From NCBI GenBank assembly GCA_020829485.1, contig JAIVFU010000242.1, positions 1-6,833 on the forward strand: a stretch of 6,833 bases of DNA, given 5' to 3'. This stretch comes from Nostoc sp. CHAB 5834. Lineage in GTDB: Bacteria; Cyanobacteriota; Cyanobacteriia; Cyanobacteriales; Nostocaceae. Below, piece after piece: positions 1 to 5,280 of the stretch. Position 1 is the first letter of the stretch, and each line of letters begins with the position of its first letter. Made by a program: the position numbers and the translations under genes. The notes beneath the pieces are model-generated. The model was not told the origin of the DNA. It did no database searches and worked only from the letters and a program-made list of their open reading frames with translations.

Positions 1-609
1 CGTTTCTGCTTTCATCGTCACCCCCGGGTTAAGCAAATGAGCCTTTGCAAGCAAGACCTCGCGTGCGGACTGTTTCGCCTGGGACCATTGTTCCAACGGA
101 TAGTCAATGAAGGACATGTGCCTAACGACCGTTTGATAGAAGAACCCGGCGATGGTGCCGGCGGCAAACCATTCAAAGGGCGACTCAGGGCCCACGAGCC
201 ATGTCATCCAAACGCTGGTAGGTGCACTCGCTGAGCTGTCGGACGATAACGAGGGCACCACCTGCAAGAACCATTCTGCTAACAAGTGCGTTGTCGAGAA
301 CAGAAGGACCCCGCCCAGGACAATACGCCAACGGCTGCACACTCCGCGCCAAGCAGAGGTCCAGGCCTGGCGGTAGGCCGAAATGCTCGAATCGGAGATG
401 TCACTGTTTCGGGCCAGCTCCACAAAGAGTAGATAGCTGAAATAGCCCACGGGCGCTGCCAGCATGCCGGGGAGCAAAGCGCCTGCCACCAAAGAAAGGG
501 CTAGAGCAGTGGCTGACCAGACGAGAAAATGGCGCCTCCACAAGGACAGCGCCTCATTGCACCATCGCTTTTGGAACCCGTCTGCAATCTTACGGGGCTC
601 GATGACCAT
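1..609 (-). CDS. multi-helix membrane protein, partial (C-terminus beyond window)
   Basis: This is an open reading frame of 203 codons with no stop, so the gene continues past position 1. I do not recognise the family. The start is the first ATG after an in-frame TAG at 613-615, which is the stop of the preceding lipoprotein gene; only one codon (CGC) separates them, and no clear Shine-Dalgarno sequence precedes it. The N-terminus is basic and polar (MVIEPRKIADGFQKRW). A long hydrophobic stretch follows at about residues 30-65 (FLVWSATALALSLVAGALL, then VGYFSYLLFV), probably two helices. Further helices lie at about 95-115 (IVLGGVLLFSTTHLLAEWFL) and 145-165 (FEWFAAGTIAGFFYQTVV). It is the last visible gene of a leftward operon of small envelope proteins and is probably an inner-membrane protein. 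No catalytic motif is visible. Confidence 0.75.
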   Translation of the reverse strand, partial: MVIEPRKIADGFQKRWCNEALSLWRRHFLVWSATALALSLVAGALLPGMLAAPVGYFSYLLFVELARNSDISDSSISAYRQAWTSAWRGVCSRWRIVLGGVLLFSTTHLLAEWFLQVVPSLSSDSSASAPTSVWMTWLVGPESPFEWFAAGTIAGFFYQTVVRHMSFIDYPLEQWSQAKQSAREVLLAKAHLLNPGVTMKAET

Positions 610-612
610 GCG

Positions 613-861
613 CTACTTTTGAGCGGGTGCCGCCGAGCCGTGAGCGCTATTGGGGTGCTTGGCTTCCCATTCTTTTCGCTTTTCTTCAGAGTCCCACACG
701 ATATTCTCTGGGACGAGGTTGGGGTTGAACGTAGCTTCACGCACAGTGGATTCAGCAGGCTGAGACTTGGCAGCAGCAGGTTTAGCCGCCTCGGGAGCTT
801 TTTCACAGCCCGCCAATGCGACAACTGCAAGAACCATTGATAGCAAGGATTTTTTAAGCAT
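613..861 (-). CDS. small lipoprotein (82 aa), unknown function
   Basis: The protein has a lipoprotein signal: basic MLKK, a hydrophobic core, then lipobox LAGC with the lipidated Cys at residue 19. The +2 residue is Glu, not Asp, so Lol-dependent sorting to the outer membrane is expected. The mature part is an Ala/Pro/Lys-rich linker (about residues 20-40) followed by a short charged segment (NPNLVPENIVWDSEEKRKEWEAKHP) and a low-complexity tail. The start overlaps the end of the upstream 109-aa gene by 8 bases, and its stop lies 3 bases before the next gene in the same frame. In size, linker and position it resembles small lipoproteins such as the TrbK-type entry-exclusion proteins, but I see no convincing TrbK signature, so this is only a resemblance. 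It may anchor or modulate the neighbouring membrane proteins. Confidence 0.75.
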   Translation of the reverse strand: MLKKSLLSMVLAVVALAGCEKAPEAAKPAAAKSQPAESTVREATFNPNLVPENIVWDSEEKRKEWEAKHPNSAHGSAAPAQK

Positions 862-1183
862 TACTTTTCTTTCGAGACGGTTTTTGAATTAGGGACACAA
901 GGTCCTGGATGCCCAGCACAGTGCTGAAAATGATGAACACGTAGAGCCCCCCGCTCAACGAAACGTTTTTTAACTGTTCGGGAATTTGAAATCCTGTATC
1001 CATCTTGCTCAGCGTTGCTGCGCACCACACCGTTGATACAACGTTGATGAATATGCAGGTCACGAGAAATAGAACGGAGCCGAGCCTGTCTGCTTTGAAG
1101 CGTTTAACCGCCTTGTCAACTTTAAGCCAACTCCATACAAACAAGATGCATGGGAGAGAGATTGCGAGGAGAGTAGTAGTCAT
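854..1183 (-). CDS. small three-helix membrane protein (109 aa), unknown function
   Basis: Three hydrophobic segments are visible at about residues 4-19 (LLAISLPCILFVWSWL), 36-58 (VLFLVTCIFINVVSTVWCAATL) and 78-98 (GGLYVFIIFSTVLGIQDLVSLI). A basic loop (KVDKAVKRFKADR) separates the first two, and the tail is very basic (QKPSRKKSNA). The positive-inside rule would put both the loop and the C-terminus in the cytoplasm. The start codon shares its A with the stop of the upstream 177-aa gene (TGATG), and the 3' end overlaps the lipoprotein start, so translation is probably coupled along the operon. The Shine-Dalgarno sequence is weak. I recognise no family. Size and topology recall small accessory proteins of secretion or conjugation machines, but nothing in the sequence proves that. 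Confidence 0.8.
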   Translation of the reverse strand: MTTTLLAISLPCILFVWSWLKVDKAVKRFKADRLGSVLFLVTCIFINVVSTVWCAATLSKMDTGFQIPEQLKNVSLSGGLYVFIIFSTVLGIQDLVSLIQKPSRKKSNA

Positions 1184-1716
1184 CAGTGGTACTTAGTAGA
1201 GCGCAGCTTTTTATCCGGAGCGCCTGCTGCGTCTTGTCCCATCTGTTCAATGCGCGAATAAGCGCGGCCCAATGCTTTTGCTTGAACCGTGGAGTCCGCA
1301 CTTCGACGGAGCATGGAAGCGACAGCGTGCACAGAAAAGACCGCCAGCGAATACACGACTAGGTGCTCCAACATTGCTTCTGGCAATAAGGTCGAGATAC
1401 CCTCTTGCACGGCCGTGAGAGGGGGTATGAACTTACCTAGCCATGCCGCTTTGCAAAAGTACATGACAAGGTATCCCAGATGACCAAGGATGAGCGCAAT
1501 CCATACGGGCATAAGTAGACCAGTCAGCATCGCGGCGCCTGTCACGCCCGAAGCGGAACGCTTGGACAGGTTCCCCCCGGCCTCTTCTACTAAAGTAGCC
1601 AGGACAAGAGCGAAGCCAATCAAAGAGAGGAGAAAAAATAGTCCCTCCATCGCAATGGGCGGGAACACAGCACTCAGAGGGGGGAGTTGCTCTAGCAAAC
1701 CATCAAGGGAGTCCAT
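1183..1716 (-). CDS. multi-helix membrane protein (177 aa), unknown function
   Basis: The amphipathic N-terminus (MDSLDGLLEQLPPLSAVFPP) is followed by hydrophobic segments at about residues 22-43 (MEGLFFLLSLIGFALVLATLV), 57-90 (GVTGAAMLTGLLMPVWIALIL, then YLVMYF) and 113-135 (EHLVVYSLAVFSVHAVASML), giving three or four helices. The C-terminal ~40 residues are polar and charged and are probably cytoplasmic. The start is 6 bases after the stop of the 64-aa gene. An earlier ATG at 1723 overlaps that stop but is out of frame and opens only a six-codon frame, so 1716 is chosen. The Shine-Dalgarno sequence is poor. The stop overlaps the next start in TGATG. No family is recognised. It is the largest complete protein of the leftward operon and could be its core membrane component. 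Confidence 0.8.
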   Translation of the reverse strand: MDSLDGLLEQLPPLSAVFPPIAMEGLFFLLSLIGFALVLATLVEEAGGNLSKRSASGVTGAAMLTGLLMPVWIALILGHLGYLVMYFCKAAWLGKFIPPLTAVQEGISTLLPEAMLEHLVVYSLAVFSVHAVASMLRRSADSTVQAKALGRAYSRIEQMGQDAAGAPDKKLRSTKYH

Positions 1717-1722
1717 AGTCCA

Positions 1723-1917
1723 TCAAACAAAGCCGGCAAATGCCTCCTCGTATAGCGTTTTCACGTATGATGAGAAAAGTGGCGCTAAAACTGACAACAG
1801 ACATGTTGCAGCGCAGGCGTCAGGCACTGAAGCCCCACAATTGAGGAAGACTGATTGGACGGCAAGTTGTGCAAAAATAAGTTTTGCAACTGCCTTGAGT
1901 TGGCTGCTGATTTTCAT
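1723..1917 (-). CDS. possible 64-aa two-helix membrane protein, first gene of leftward operon
   Basis: The frame encodes a short basic N-terminus (MKISSQLKAVAK) and two hydrophobic stretches, about residues 9-30 (VAKLIFAQLAVQSVFLNCGA) and 34-52 (ACAATCLLSVLAPLFSSYV), with three Cys (27, 35, 39) near the turn. The start lies about 47 bases below the predicted leftward promoter at 1971-1999, and the stop is 6 bases before the 177-aa gene, so it sits where a first operon gene should. Against it, no Shine-Dalgarno sequence lies at the usual distance; the only purine-rich stretch (GAGGA) is more than 20 bases upstream, in the loop of a small hairpin (1932-1946). I recognise no family. If it is not translated, this stretch would be a roughly 250-base leader of the 177-aa gene. 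Confidence 0.55.
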   Translation of the reverse strand: MKISSQLKAVAKLIFAQLAVQSVFLNCGASVPDACAATCLLSVLAPLFSSYVKTLYEEAFAGFV

Positions 1918-1970
1918 TGGTTTTAATTTAAGGCGGTTTCCTCGCCGTTCACTTTTAATTTCGTAAGTAC

Positions 1971-1999
1971 ATTTTAGATAAAGATTTGTGTGATGTCAA
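1971..1999 (-). promoter_or_regulatory. strong sigma70-type promoter of the leftward membrane-protein operon
   Basis: Read on the - strand, a perfect -35 box TTGACA (1994-1999) is followed by a 17-base spacer and a -10 box TAAAAT (1971-1976, 5 of 6 to consensus). The start of transcription would fall near 1964, about 47 bases before the first ATG. The -10 box lies inside one copy of the TCTAAAAT motif that recurs in this region. This is the best-matching promoter in the window. Confidence 0.72.
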
Positions 2000-2000
2000 G

Positions 2001-2038
2001 TAATTTTAGATTTGTGCGCCAGAAAGACTCTAAAATTA
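2001..2038. repeat. perfect 10-bp inverted repeat between two divergent promoters (candidate operator)
   Basis: TAATTTTAGA (2001-2010) and its exact complement TCTAAAATTA (2029-2038) are separated by 18 bases. The pair begins 2 bases after the -35 box of the leftward promoter (ends 1999) and finishes 4 bases before the -35 box of the rightward promoter (starts 2042), so it fills the space between them. Such a position suits an activator contacting both promoters, or a repressor. The right arm is part of the 12-mer GACTCTAAAATT (2026-2037), which is repeated exactly before pilY1. The arms and the spacing are directly visible; the binding protein is unknown. Confidence 0.6.
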
Positions 2039-2041
2039 TTG

Positions 2042-2070
2042 TTTAGACTGATTGCAAGTTGTGCTACAAT
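2042..2070 (+). promoter_or_regulatory. predicted promoter of the pilin operon
   Basis: A -35-like box TTTAGA (2042-2047, 4 of 6) is followed by a 17-base spacer and a -10 box TACAAT (2065-2070, 5 of 6). Transcription would start near 2077 and give a leader of about 245 bases before pilE. The -10 region TACAATTTATAC matches the pilY1 promoter TATAATTTAGAC at 10 of 12 positions. No better promoter was found closer to pilE, and no -24/-12 sigma54 site was seen. The weak -35 box fits dependence on an activator. Confidence 0.5.
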
Positions 2071-2073
2071 TTA

Positions 2074-2085
2074 TACGTAGACGTA
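2074..2085. promoter_or_regulatory. short palindrome at the predicted pilin-operon transcription start
   Basis: TACGT-AG-ACGTA is a perfect 5-bp-arm palindrome spanning the predicted +1 of the rightward promoter. Its position would suit a repressor site, but it is short and could occur by chance. It also lies just downstream of the terminator of the 53-aa gene on the opposite strand. Confidence 0.25.
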
Positions 2086-2116
2086 AAAAAAAACCCGCCT
2101 CAAGAAGGGCGAGTTT
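2085..2116 (-). terminator. rho-independent terminator of the 53-aa gene
   Basis: On the - strand a 9-bp stem (AAACTCGCC pairing with GGCGGGTTT, one G-U pair, 8-base loop) runs into nine consecutive T (complement of 2085-2093). The hairpin begins 16 bases after the TAA of the 53-aa gene. In the + direction the stem has a C-A mismatch and no U-tract beyond it, so rightward transcripts from 2077 should mostly read through. Confidence 0.8.
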
Positions 2117-2132
2117 AAAGAAATCATCGAAG

Positions 2133-2294
2133 TTAGTTGTTCTCGAATTGGTCTCGAACGGCACTCAGCAAGGCCAAGCAAAATACCAGGGCGATGCCCA
2201 TTCGCAGAGATGCGGAAACAAAGGAATTGCTCACCGAAAAGGCTTGCATGCAAACGAGTGCCAGAAGGCTCAAGAGAGCGACAAATTTAGCCAT
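2133..2294 (-). CDS. 53-aa two-helix membrane protein, antisense to the pilE leader
   Basis: This small gene encodes M-A-K followed by a hydrophobic helix at about residues 4-20 (FVALLSLLALVCMQAF) and a second at about 31-46 (MGIALVFCLALLSAV), ending in the polar tail RDQFENN. Support comes from a good Shine-Dalgarno sequence AAGGA 7 bases before the ATG, a GC-rich third codon position like the neighbours, and a strong terminator directly behind the stop. The first segment could be a signal peptide, but no clear cleavage site is seen, so two membrane helices is the simpler reading. It begins only 26 bases from the divergent pilE start, and its own promoter, which must lie inside or next to the 5' end of pilE, is not obvious. 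I recognise no family. If the pilin promoter at 2042-2070 is real, the whole gene is antisense to the pilin mRNA leader. Confidence 0.62.
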   Translation of the reverse strand: MAKFVALLSLLALVCMQAFSVSNSFVSASLRMGIALVFCLALLSAVRDQFENN

Positions 2295-2320
2295 ATAGAT
2301 ATCCTTGAAATGAGGTTTTC

Positions 2321-2740
2321 ATGATGTATAGGAACAAGGGATTTACCCTTATCGAGTTGATGATTGCCGTGGCAGTAGTGGGAATCTTGTCAGCCATAGC
2401 GCTGCCTTACTACGGGGACTACGTCATCCGAGCTAAAGCGCCCCAAGGGCAAACAGCGCTTTCCACATTCCTTGCCCACATGGAGCAGCGATATCAGGAC
2501 TCCGGCAACTACGGCGCAAACAACCAGTGCGTCGTTACCCCCGCTAATACGCAAAACTTTACGATGGCATGCACTTTAGGTGCTGAGGGACAAAGTTTTA
2601 CAGCCACCGCAACAGGGAAGGGTCAGCTAAAAGGAATTACCTACGAAATTGACAGCTCGGACACCCGGAAAACGAATGCGCATCCTAAGGGCCTGCCCCC
2701 CACGAACTGCTGGACTACCAAGGGCGGGGTATGCGACTGA
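2321..2740 (+). CDS. pilE: type IV pilin, PilE-like minor pilin
   Basis: This is a prepilin of 139 aa with a short basic leader, the PilD cleavage site G7/F8 and the class III signal [21 protein letters not shown], with Glu at +5 (residue 12) inside the N-terminal assembly helix. The [22 protein letters not shown] and [13 protein letters not shown] stretches are typical of betaproteobacterial PilE minor pilins. Four Cys are present (70, 84, 130, 138); the last pair, in [10 protein letters not shown], fits the usual C-terminal disulfide loop. The protein is exported to the inner membrane, cleaved and N-methylated by PilD, and added to the pilus or its priming complex. Two adjacent ATGs are possible. 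The ATG at 2324 lies 8 bases from GAGG (2312-2315) and the one at 2321 lies 5 bases away, so 2324 may be the true start. The 3' end overlaps fimT by 10 bases. In many relatives a pilE-type gene lies after pilY1, whereas here it heads the operon. Confidence 0.9.
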   Translation: MMYRNKGFTLIELMIAVAVVGILSAIALPYYGDYVIRAKAPQGQTALSTFLAHMEQRYQDSGNYGANNQCVVTPANTQNFTMACTLGAEGQSFTATATGKGQLKGITYEIDSSDTRKTNAHPKGLPPTNCWTTKGGVCD

Positions 2741-3216
2741 GCCCCCAAAAACCCCACATGGCCGGGTTCACGTTGCTAGAACTGATGGTGGTGTTGGCTA
2801 TTTCCGCCATTGTTCTGCTGCAGGCCGTACCGGCACTCGGGGACTACATCGTCAACACCCGCGTCAAAGAAAGCGCAAACCTTCTTGTATCCACAGCAAA
2901 CCTTGCTCGCAACGAAGCCCTCAAGCGCAATTTGACGATTTCCTTGGTTTCAGACGGAACGTCAGTGTCAGTGCAACGGGCGGCCGACGGAAAGACGACA
3001 GTGTTTCGCACAGTACGCCTGGCGGCGGGTACTGCCATCAACGCTTTTACCGTGGACTTTGACAGCGCCGGTCGGGTAGCTCCATTCGGCACCTCTGTTA
3101 CCACCCAAGTCCTTCCCAGCTCTGCCAAGACATGCCCCGCCAAGTTGGTCTGCCCCTCTGTCCAAATCGAAGCGGGCGGGGGTGCGGGTATCTGCAAACA
3201 AGGAGATTGCACATGA
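2731..3216 (+). CDS. fimT: minor pilin of the FimT/FimU (GspH-like) family
   Basis: The 161-aa prepilin has leader [12 protein letters not shown], cleavage at G12/F13 and signal [22 protein letters not shown] with Glu at +5 (residue 17). The following pattern [23 protein letters not shown] is the FimT/GspH hallmark of an extended helix ending in A-R-x-E-A. The C-terminal part carries four Cys (135, 141, 155, 160). The DNA-binding FimT proteins of natural transformation carry a GRxR motif near the C-terminus. Here the tail is [15 protein letters not shown] with no such motif, which favours a structural FimU-like role in the pilus tip complex. The start at 2731 lies 6 bases after AAGGG. An internal ATG at 2758 would give only a three-residue leader (MAG) and is less likely. 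The stop overlaps the pilV start (ATGA). Confidence 0.85.
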   Translation: MRLSPQKPHMAGFTLLELMVVLAISAIVLLQAVPALGDYIVNTRVKESANLLVSTANLARNEALKRNLTISLVSDGTSVSVQRAADGKTTVFRTVRLAAGTAINAFTVDFDSAGRVAPFGTSVTTQVLPSSAKTCPAKLVCPSVQIEAGGGAGICKQGDCT

Positions 3217-3626
3217 ACACACGCATTGGTCAACGAGGCTCCTCGCTACTAGAGCCCCTCATTGCCATTGTGATTCTCTGCGTGGGAATCTTAGGCATTG
3301 CTCGGTTTCAAATTAACGCTGTGGTGCAGACCACCGATGCCCGGACCCGAGCGGTAGCCACAAGTTTCACCGAGGAACTTCTGACTTATGTCCGCACCGA
3401 CCACGCCAATTCGAGCTGCTACACCCTCCCTCAAGCAGGCGAGTGTGCAAGCGATGCCGCAAAGGCATTGTCGAAAGACTGGGAATCCAAAGTAAAGAAG
3501 GCCTTGCCTGGCTTTGAAAGTGTGACTGTGGGGCTTGCTGGCTCCAAGCTCACGGTGACCGTGAAATGGGTTAGCAAGGCGTTCAAAGAAGGACGCGTTT
3601 TCGAGGTGAACACCGATGTACGCTAA
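3213..3626 (+). CDS. pilV: type IV pilus minor pilin PilV (GspI-like)
   Basis: The 137-aa prepilin MNTRIGQRG is cleaved at G9/S10. The mature N-terminus SSLLEPLIAIVILCVGILG has Glu at +5 and the E-P-L-I-A-I-V pattern typical of PilV, followed by G-I-A-R-F-Q. A Cys pair in NSSCYTLPQAGEC and a beta-rich end (KLTVTVKWV) follow. The family role is as part of the PilV-PilW-PilX-FimU tip/priming complex that starts pilus assembly and connects PilY1. The start ATG overlaps the fimT stop, with AAGGAG (3200-3205) 7 bases upstream. A longer frame from 3132 would put the prepilin signal over 30 residues inside, so it is rejected. The protein is towards the short end of the family, and the gene overlaps pilW by 11 bases. 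Confidence 0.88.
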   Translation: MNTRIGQRGSSLLEPLIAIVILCVGILGIARFQINAVVQTTDARTRAVATSFTEELLTYVRTDHANSSCYTLPQAGECASDAAKALSKDWESKVKKALPGFESVTVGLAGSKLTVTVKWVSKAFKEGRVFEVNTDVR

Positions 3627-4674
3627 AACTCGTCCACAGTCTTTTCAGCGAGGTTTTTCGCTTGTTGAACTGATGGTTGGTACTGTCATTTCTTTGCTTG
3701 TTGCGCTTGCTGCGCTCGGGTCCACCCAGTTCTTCATGGTCTCTCAACGGCAGTCCGCTGGAATGGGTACTGTCGAGTCCTCCGCTACGTCGGCCATTGC
3801 CTCGGTCAAACAAGAAGCCAGCATGGCCGGCCTCGGCCTTTTGGGCCAGGGGGGTTCGCAATGTCTGACAATGAATTTATCAGTCGATGACAAACCCATT
3901 CTGGACGGCGTTTATTTGCCTCCTGTTTCCATCGTGGACACAGACAAAGAGACTTCCCTCACGGTTGCTTACGCCACATCTATGGAAGCAGCTACCGGTG
4001 TTCCTCTTCTCAATGCGATGGCCGCAATTGTAGGACCCGCGGAAACGACTAGCTTCGTCCCCACCACTGTTGGCCAATCGGTCATGCTCTCACCTGCCGA
4101 GTCAACATCCCAGCCGTGCACAGTGCGGTCGGTGACCAAAGTTACCGCACCCGCGGGTACCAAACGCCAGTTGCTTGAGTTCGCGGCTACCGGCAAGCAC
4201 AACAAGGTCGCGTTCACTACGGATACCCCCTACCCTTACAACAGCAACGTCATCCCCTTGGGGGCCTTGACGCTGTCAAAGTTTGAGCTGAAAGACGGGG
4301 CCCTGGTGATGACTCGACCGCTGGTGAGTAATTCGGAATTGATTCTTACAGAAAACGTTGTTGCATTCATCGCGCAGTACGGCGTATCCGATGGTTTGAG
4401 TCCTGGCATTAAGACTTGGGAATACGCCAAGGACGCCTGGGCCAGCGTGACTTCCGCCTCGGCACCGAACATCCAAGCCATACGGGTGGGGATTGTGGTG
4501 CGCTCAACCGCCAAAGAGAAAGCTGACAAAAGCGGTACCTGTGCCGTCACTACCGAGCAACCCGAGCTTTTCGGCAAGACGCTTGAACTTTCTGGCGACT
4601 GGCAGTGCTACCGGTACCGCGTTATCACGGGGGTGACTCCGTTGCGAAACGTCCTCTTGGGAGCCTCTGCATGA
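3616..4674 (+). CDS. pilW: type IV pilus minor pilin PilW (GspJ-like)
   Basis: The 352-aa prepilin MYAKTRPQSFQRG is cleaved at G13/F14, and the signal FSLVELMVGTVISLLVALAAL carries Glu at +5 (residue 18). The pattern SLVELMVGTVIS and the long C-terminal beta-rich domain are diagnostic of PilW, and the length is normal for the family. After the helix come SSATSAIASVKQEASMAGLGLLG, where PilW proteins have an R/Q-x-A-x-x-AGxxG type segment, and later a Cys pair (TCAV, DWQCYRY) near the end. It acts with PilV, PilX and FimT at the pilus tip. The start lies 7 bases after GAGGTG (3603-3608), inside the end of pilV. The stop TGA overlaps the pilX start (ATGA). Confidence 0.92.
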   Translation: MYAKTRPQSFQRGFSLVELMVGTVISLLVALAALGSTQFFMVSQRQSAGMGTVESSATSAIASVKQEASMAGLGLLGQGGSQCLTMNLSVDDKPILDGVYLPPVSIVDTDKETSLTVAYATSMEAATGVPLLNAMAAIVGPAETTSFVPTTVGQSVMLSPAESTSQPCTVRSVTKVTAPAGTKRQLLEFAATGKHNKVAFTTDTPYPYNSNVIPLGALTLSKFELKDGALVMTRPLVSNSELILTENVVAFIAQYGVSDGLSPGIKTWEYAKDAWASVTSASAPNIQAIRVGIVVRSTAKEKADKSGTCAVTTEQPELFGKTLELSGDWQCYRYRVITGVTPLRNVLLGASA

Positions 4675-5207
4675 AGAGCAAAACTCATCAACAAGGGGCA
4701 TCACTGGTGCTGGTGCTACTGCTCCTTACCGTCATGCTTCTGGGCACCCTGTCTATGGCTCGTATCACCGATGCCTCCCTGAACCTCGCGGGTAACGCAT
4801 CCTACAAAGTAGCCGCATTGCAAGCCTCCGAAGTGGGTGTGTCGGAAGCGTTTTCAGAAATCAGCGCTTTAGCAAGCGAAGAGGTGGACACTGGAAACTG
4901 GTACTTCGCCACTACCCGAAATGTCGACAGTGCGGGGCTTCCCGCCAATGTGGAGTGGGACAAGTCCAAAGAGGTATCGGTCGGCCAGTACACGGTGCGA
5001 TATGTGGTGGAACGAATGTGCTCGGGTACTCTCCCAGTTACCGACTACACGAAGCAGTGCTTCCTCAAGAAGAGCCCCGAGGTAGGCTCCTCAAAAGCGG
5101 GAAGTGAAGTTCTGGAGTCTCCCTCGGTACGTCAATACAAGGTCACAGTCAGCATCGCAGGCCCTAAAGAAACACAGACCTTCGTACAAGAGCTGATTTC
5201 CCGCTAA
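4671..5207 (+). CDS. pilX: type IV pilus minor pilin PilX (GspK-like)
   Basis: The 178-aa protein begins MKSKTHQQG, followed by a long hydrophobic helix ASLVLVLLLLTVMLLGTLSMA and then NLAGNASYKVAALQASEVGVSEA. This is the PilX N-terminal pattern (helix, then AGN...A.QA.E.G..EA). The prepilin cleavage is G9/A10 and the +5 residue is Leu, not Glu. GspK, the equivalent type II secretion pseudopilin, also lacks Glu at +5, consistent with a position at the very tip where no neighbour lies above. A Cys pair is present (RMCSG, KQCFL). The start at 4671 overlaps the pilW stop, with GGGAG (4659-4663) 7 bases upstream; starts further upstream are shadows. An 84-base gap with a promoter-like sequence follows before pilY1. 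Confidence 0.87.
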   Translation: MKSKTHQQGASLVLVLLLLTVMLLGTLSMARITDASLNLAGNASYKVAALQASEVGVSEAFSEISALASEEVDTGNWYFATTRNVDSAGLPANVEWDKSKEVSVGQYTVRYVVERMCSGTLPVTDYTKQCFLKKSPEVGSSKAGSEVLESPSVRQYKVTVSIAGPKETQTFVQELISR

Positions 5208-5213
5208 GTCGAA

Positions 5214-5280
5214 TCTAAATTTTATATCCCAGCCGAATGATTGGTATAATTTAGACAAGATTCTATGCGACTCTAAAATT
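5214..5280. repeat. TCTAAA-motif cluster before pilY1
   Basis: Three copies of TCTAAA lie in this gap: TCTAAATT at 5214-5221, its perfect complement AATTTAGA at 5248-5255, and TCTAAAATT at 5272-5280. The last copy is within GACTCTAAAATT (5269-5280), identical over 12 bases to 2026-2037 upstream of the pilin operon. The TTTAGA/TCTAAA pair has a 16-base spacer here and an 18-base spacer at 2005-2034. The copies flank or overlap the predicted promoter, suggesting a shared regulator site. Confidence 0.5.
5221..5250 (+). promoter_or_regulatory. predicted separate promoter of pilY1
   Basis: A perfect -10 box TATAAT (5245-5250) is preceded, with an 18-base spacer, by a weak -35-like TTTATA (5221-5226, 4 of 6). 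Transcription would start near 5257, giving a leader of about 35 bases. The sequence around the -10 closely matches the predicted pilin-operon promoter (TATAATTTAGAC against TACAATTTATAC). No terminator is seen between pilX and pilY1, so read-through from the operon also remains possible. Confidence 0.5.

Noticed and set aside
262..838. Exact 14-base direct repeat CTGCAAGAACCATT at 262-275 and 825-838.
   Set aside because: It lies inside two coding regions in different frames and one such match is not surprising by chance in a window of this size. No flanking similarity was seen.
1490..1966. Long rightward 158-codon frame over the 177-aa and 64-aa genes.
   Set aside because: It is a shadow frame: no ribosome-binding site, a product rich in Ser/Arg/Pro without domain features, and it lies opposite clear membrane-protein frames.
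1862..2064. Repeated 11-mer GCAAGTTGTGC at 1862-1872 and 2054-2064, and hairpin GCAAAA/TTTTGC at 1871-1887.
   Set aside because: Both are too short to be informative, one copy lies inside a possible coding region, and neither is followed by a terminator tract.
2050..2066. Possible sigma54 site on the - strand (TAGCAC...TTGC).
   Set aside because: The distance between the GG-like and GC elements is 10, not 12, bases, and the first element has AG instead of GG.
2071..2253. Leftward 60-codon frame overlapping the 53-aa gene in another frame.
   Set aside because: It starts inside the 53-aa gene and runs through the terminator hairpin and T-tract, and the product shows no features of a real protein.
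2052..2324. Rightward 90-codon frame with a TTG start across the intergenic region.
   Set aside because: It has a non-ATG start, no ribosome-binding site, a composition like a random frame, and it crosses the terminator and the antisense 53-aa gene.
2336..2350. Small palindrome AAGGG-ATTTA-CCCTT at the start of pilE.
   Set aside because: It encodes the conserved prepilin signal around KGFTL, so the sequence is explained by coding constraint and chance.
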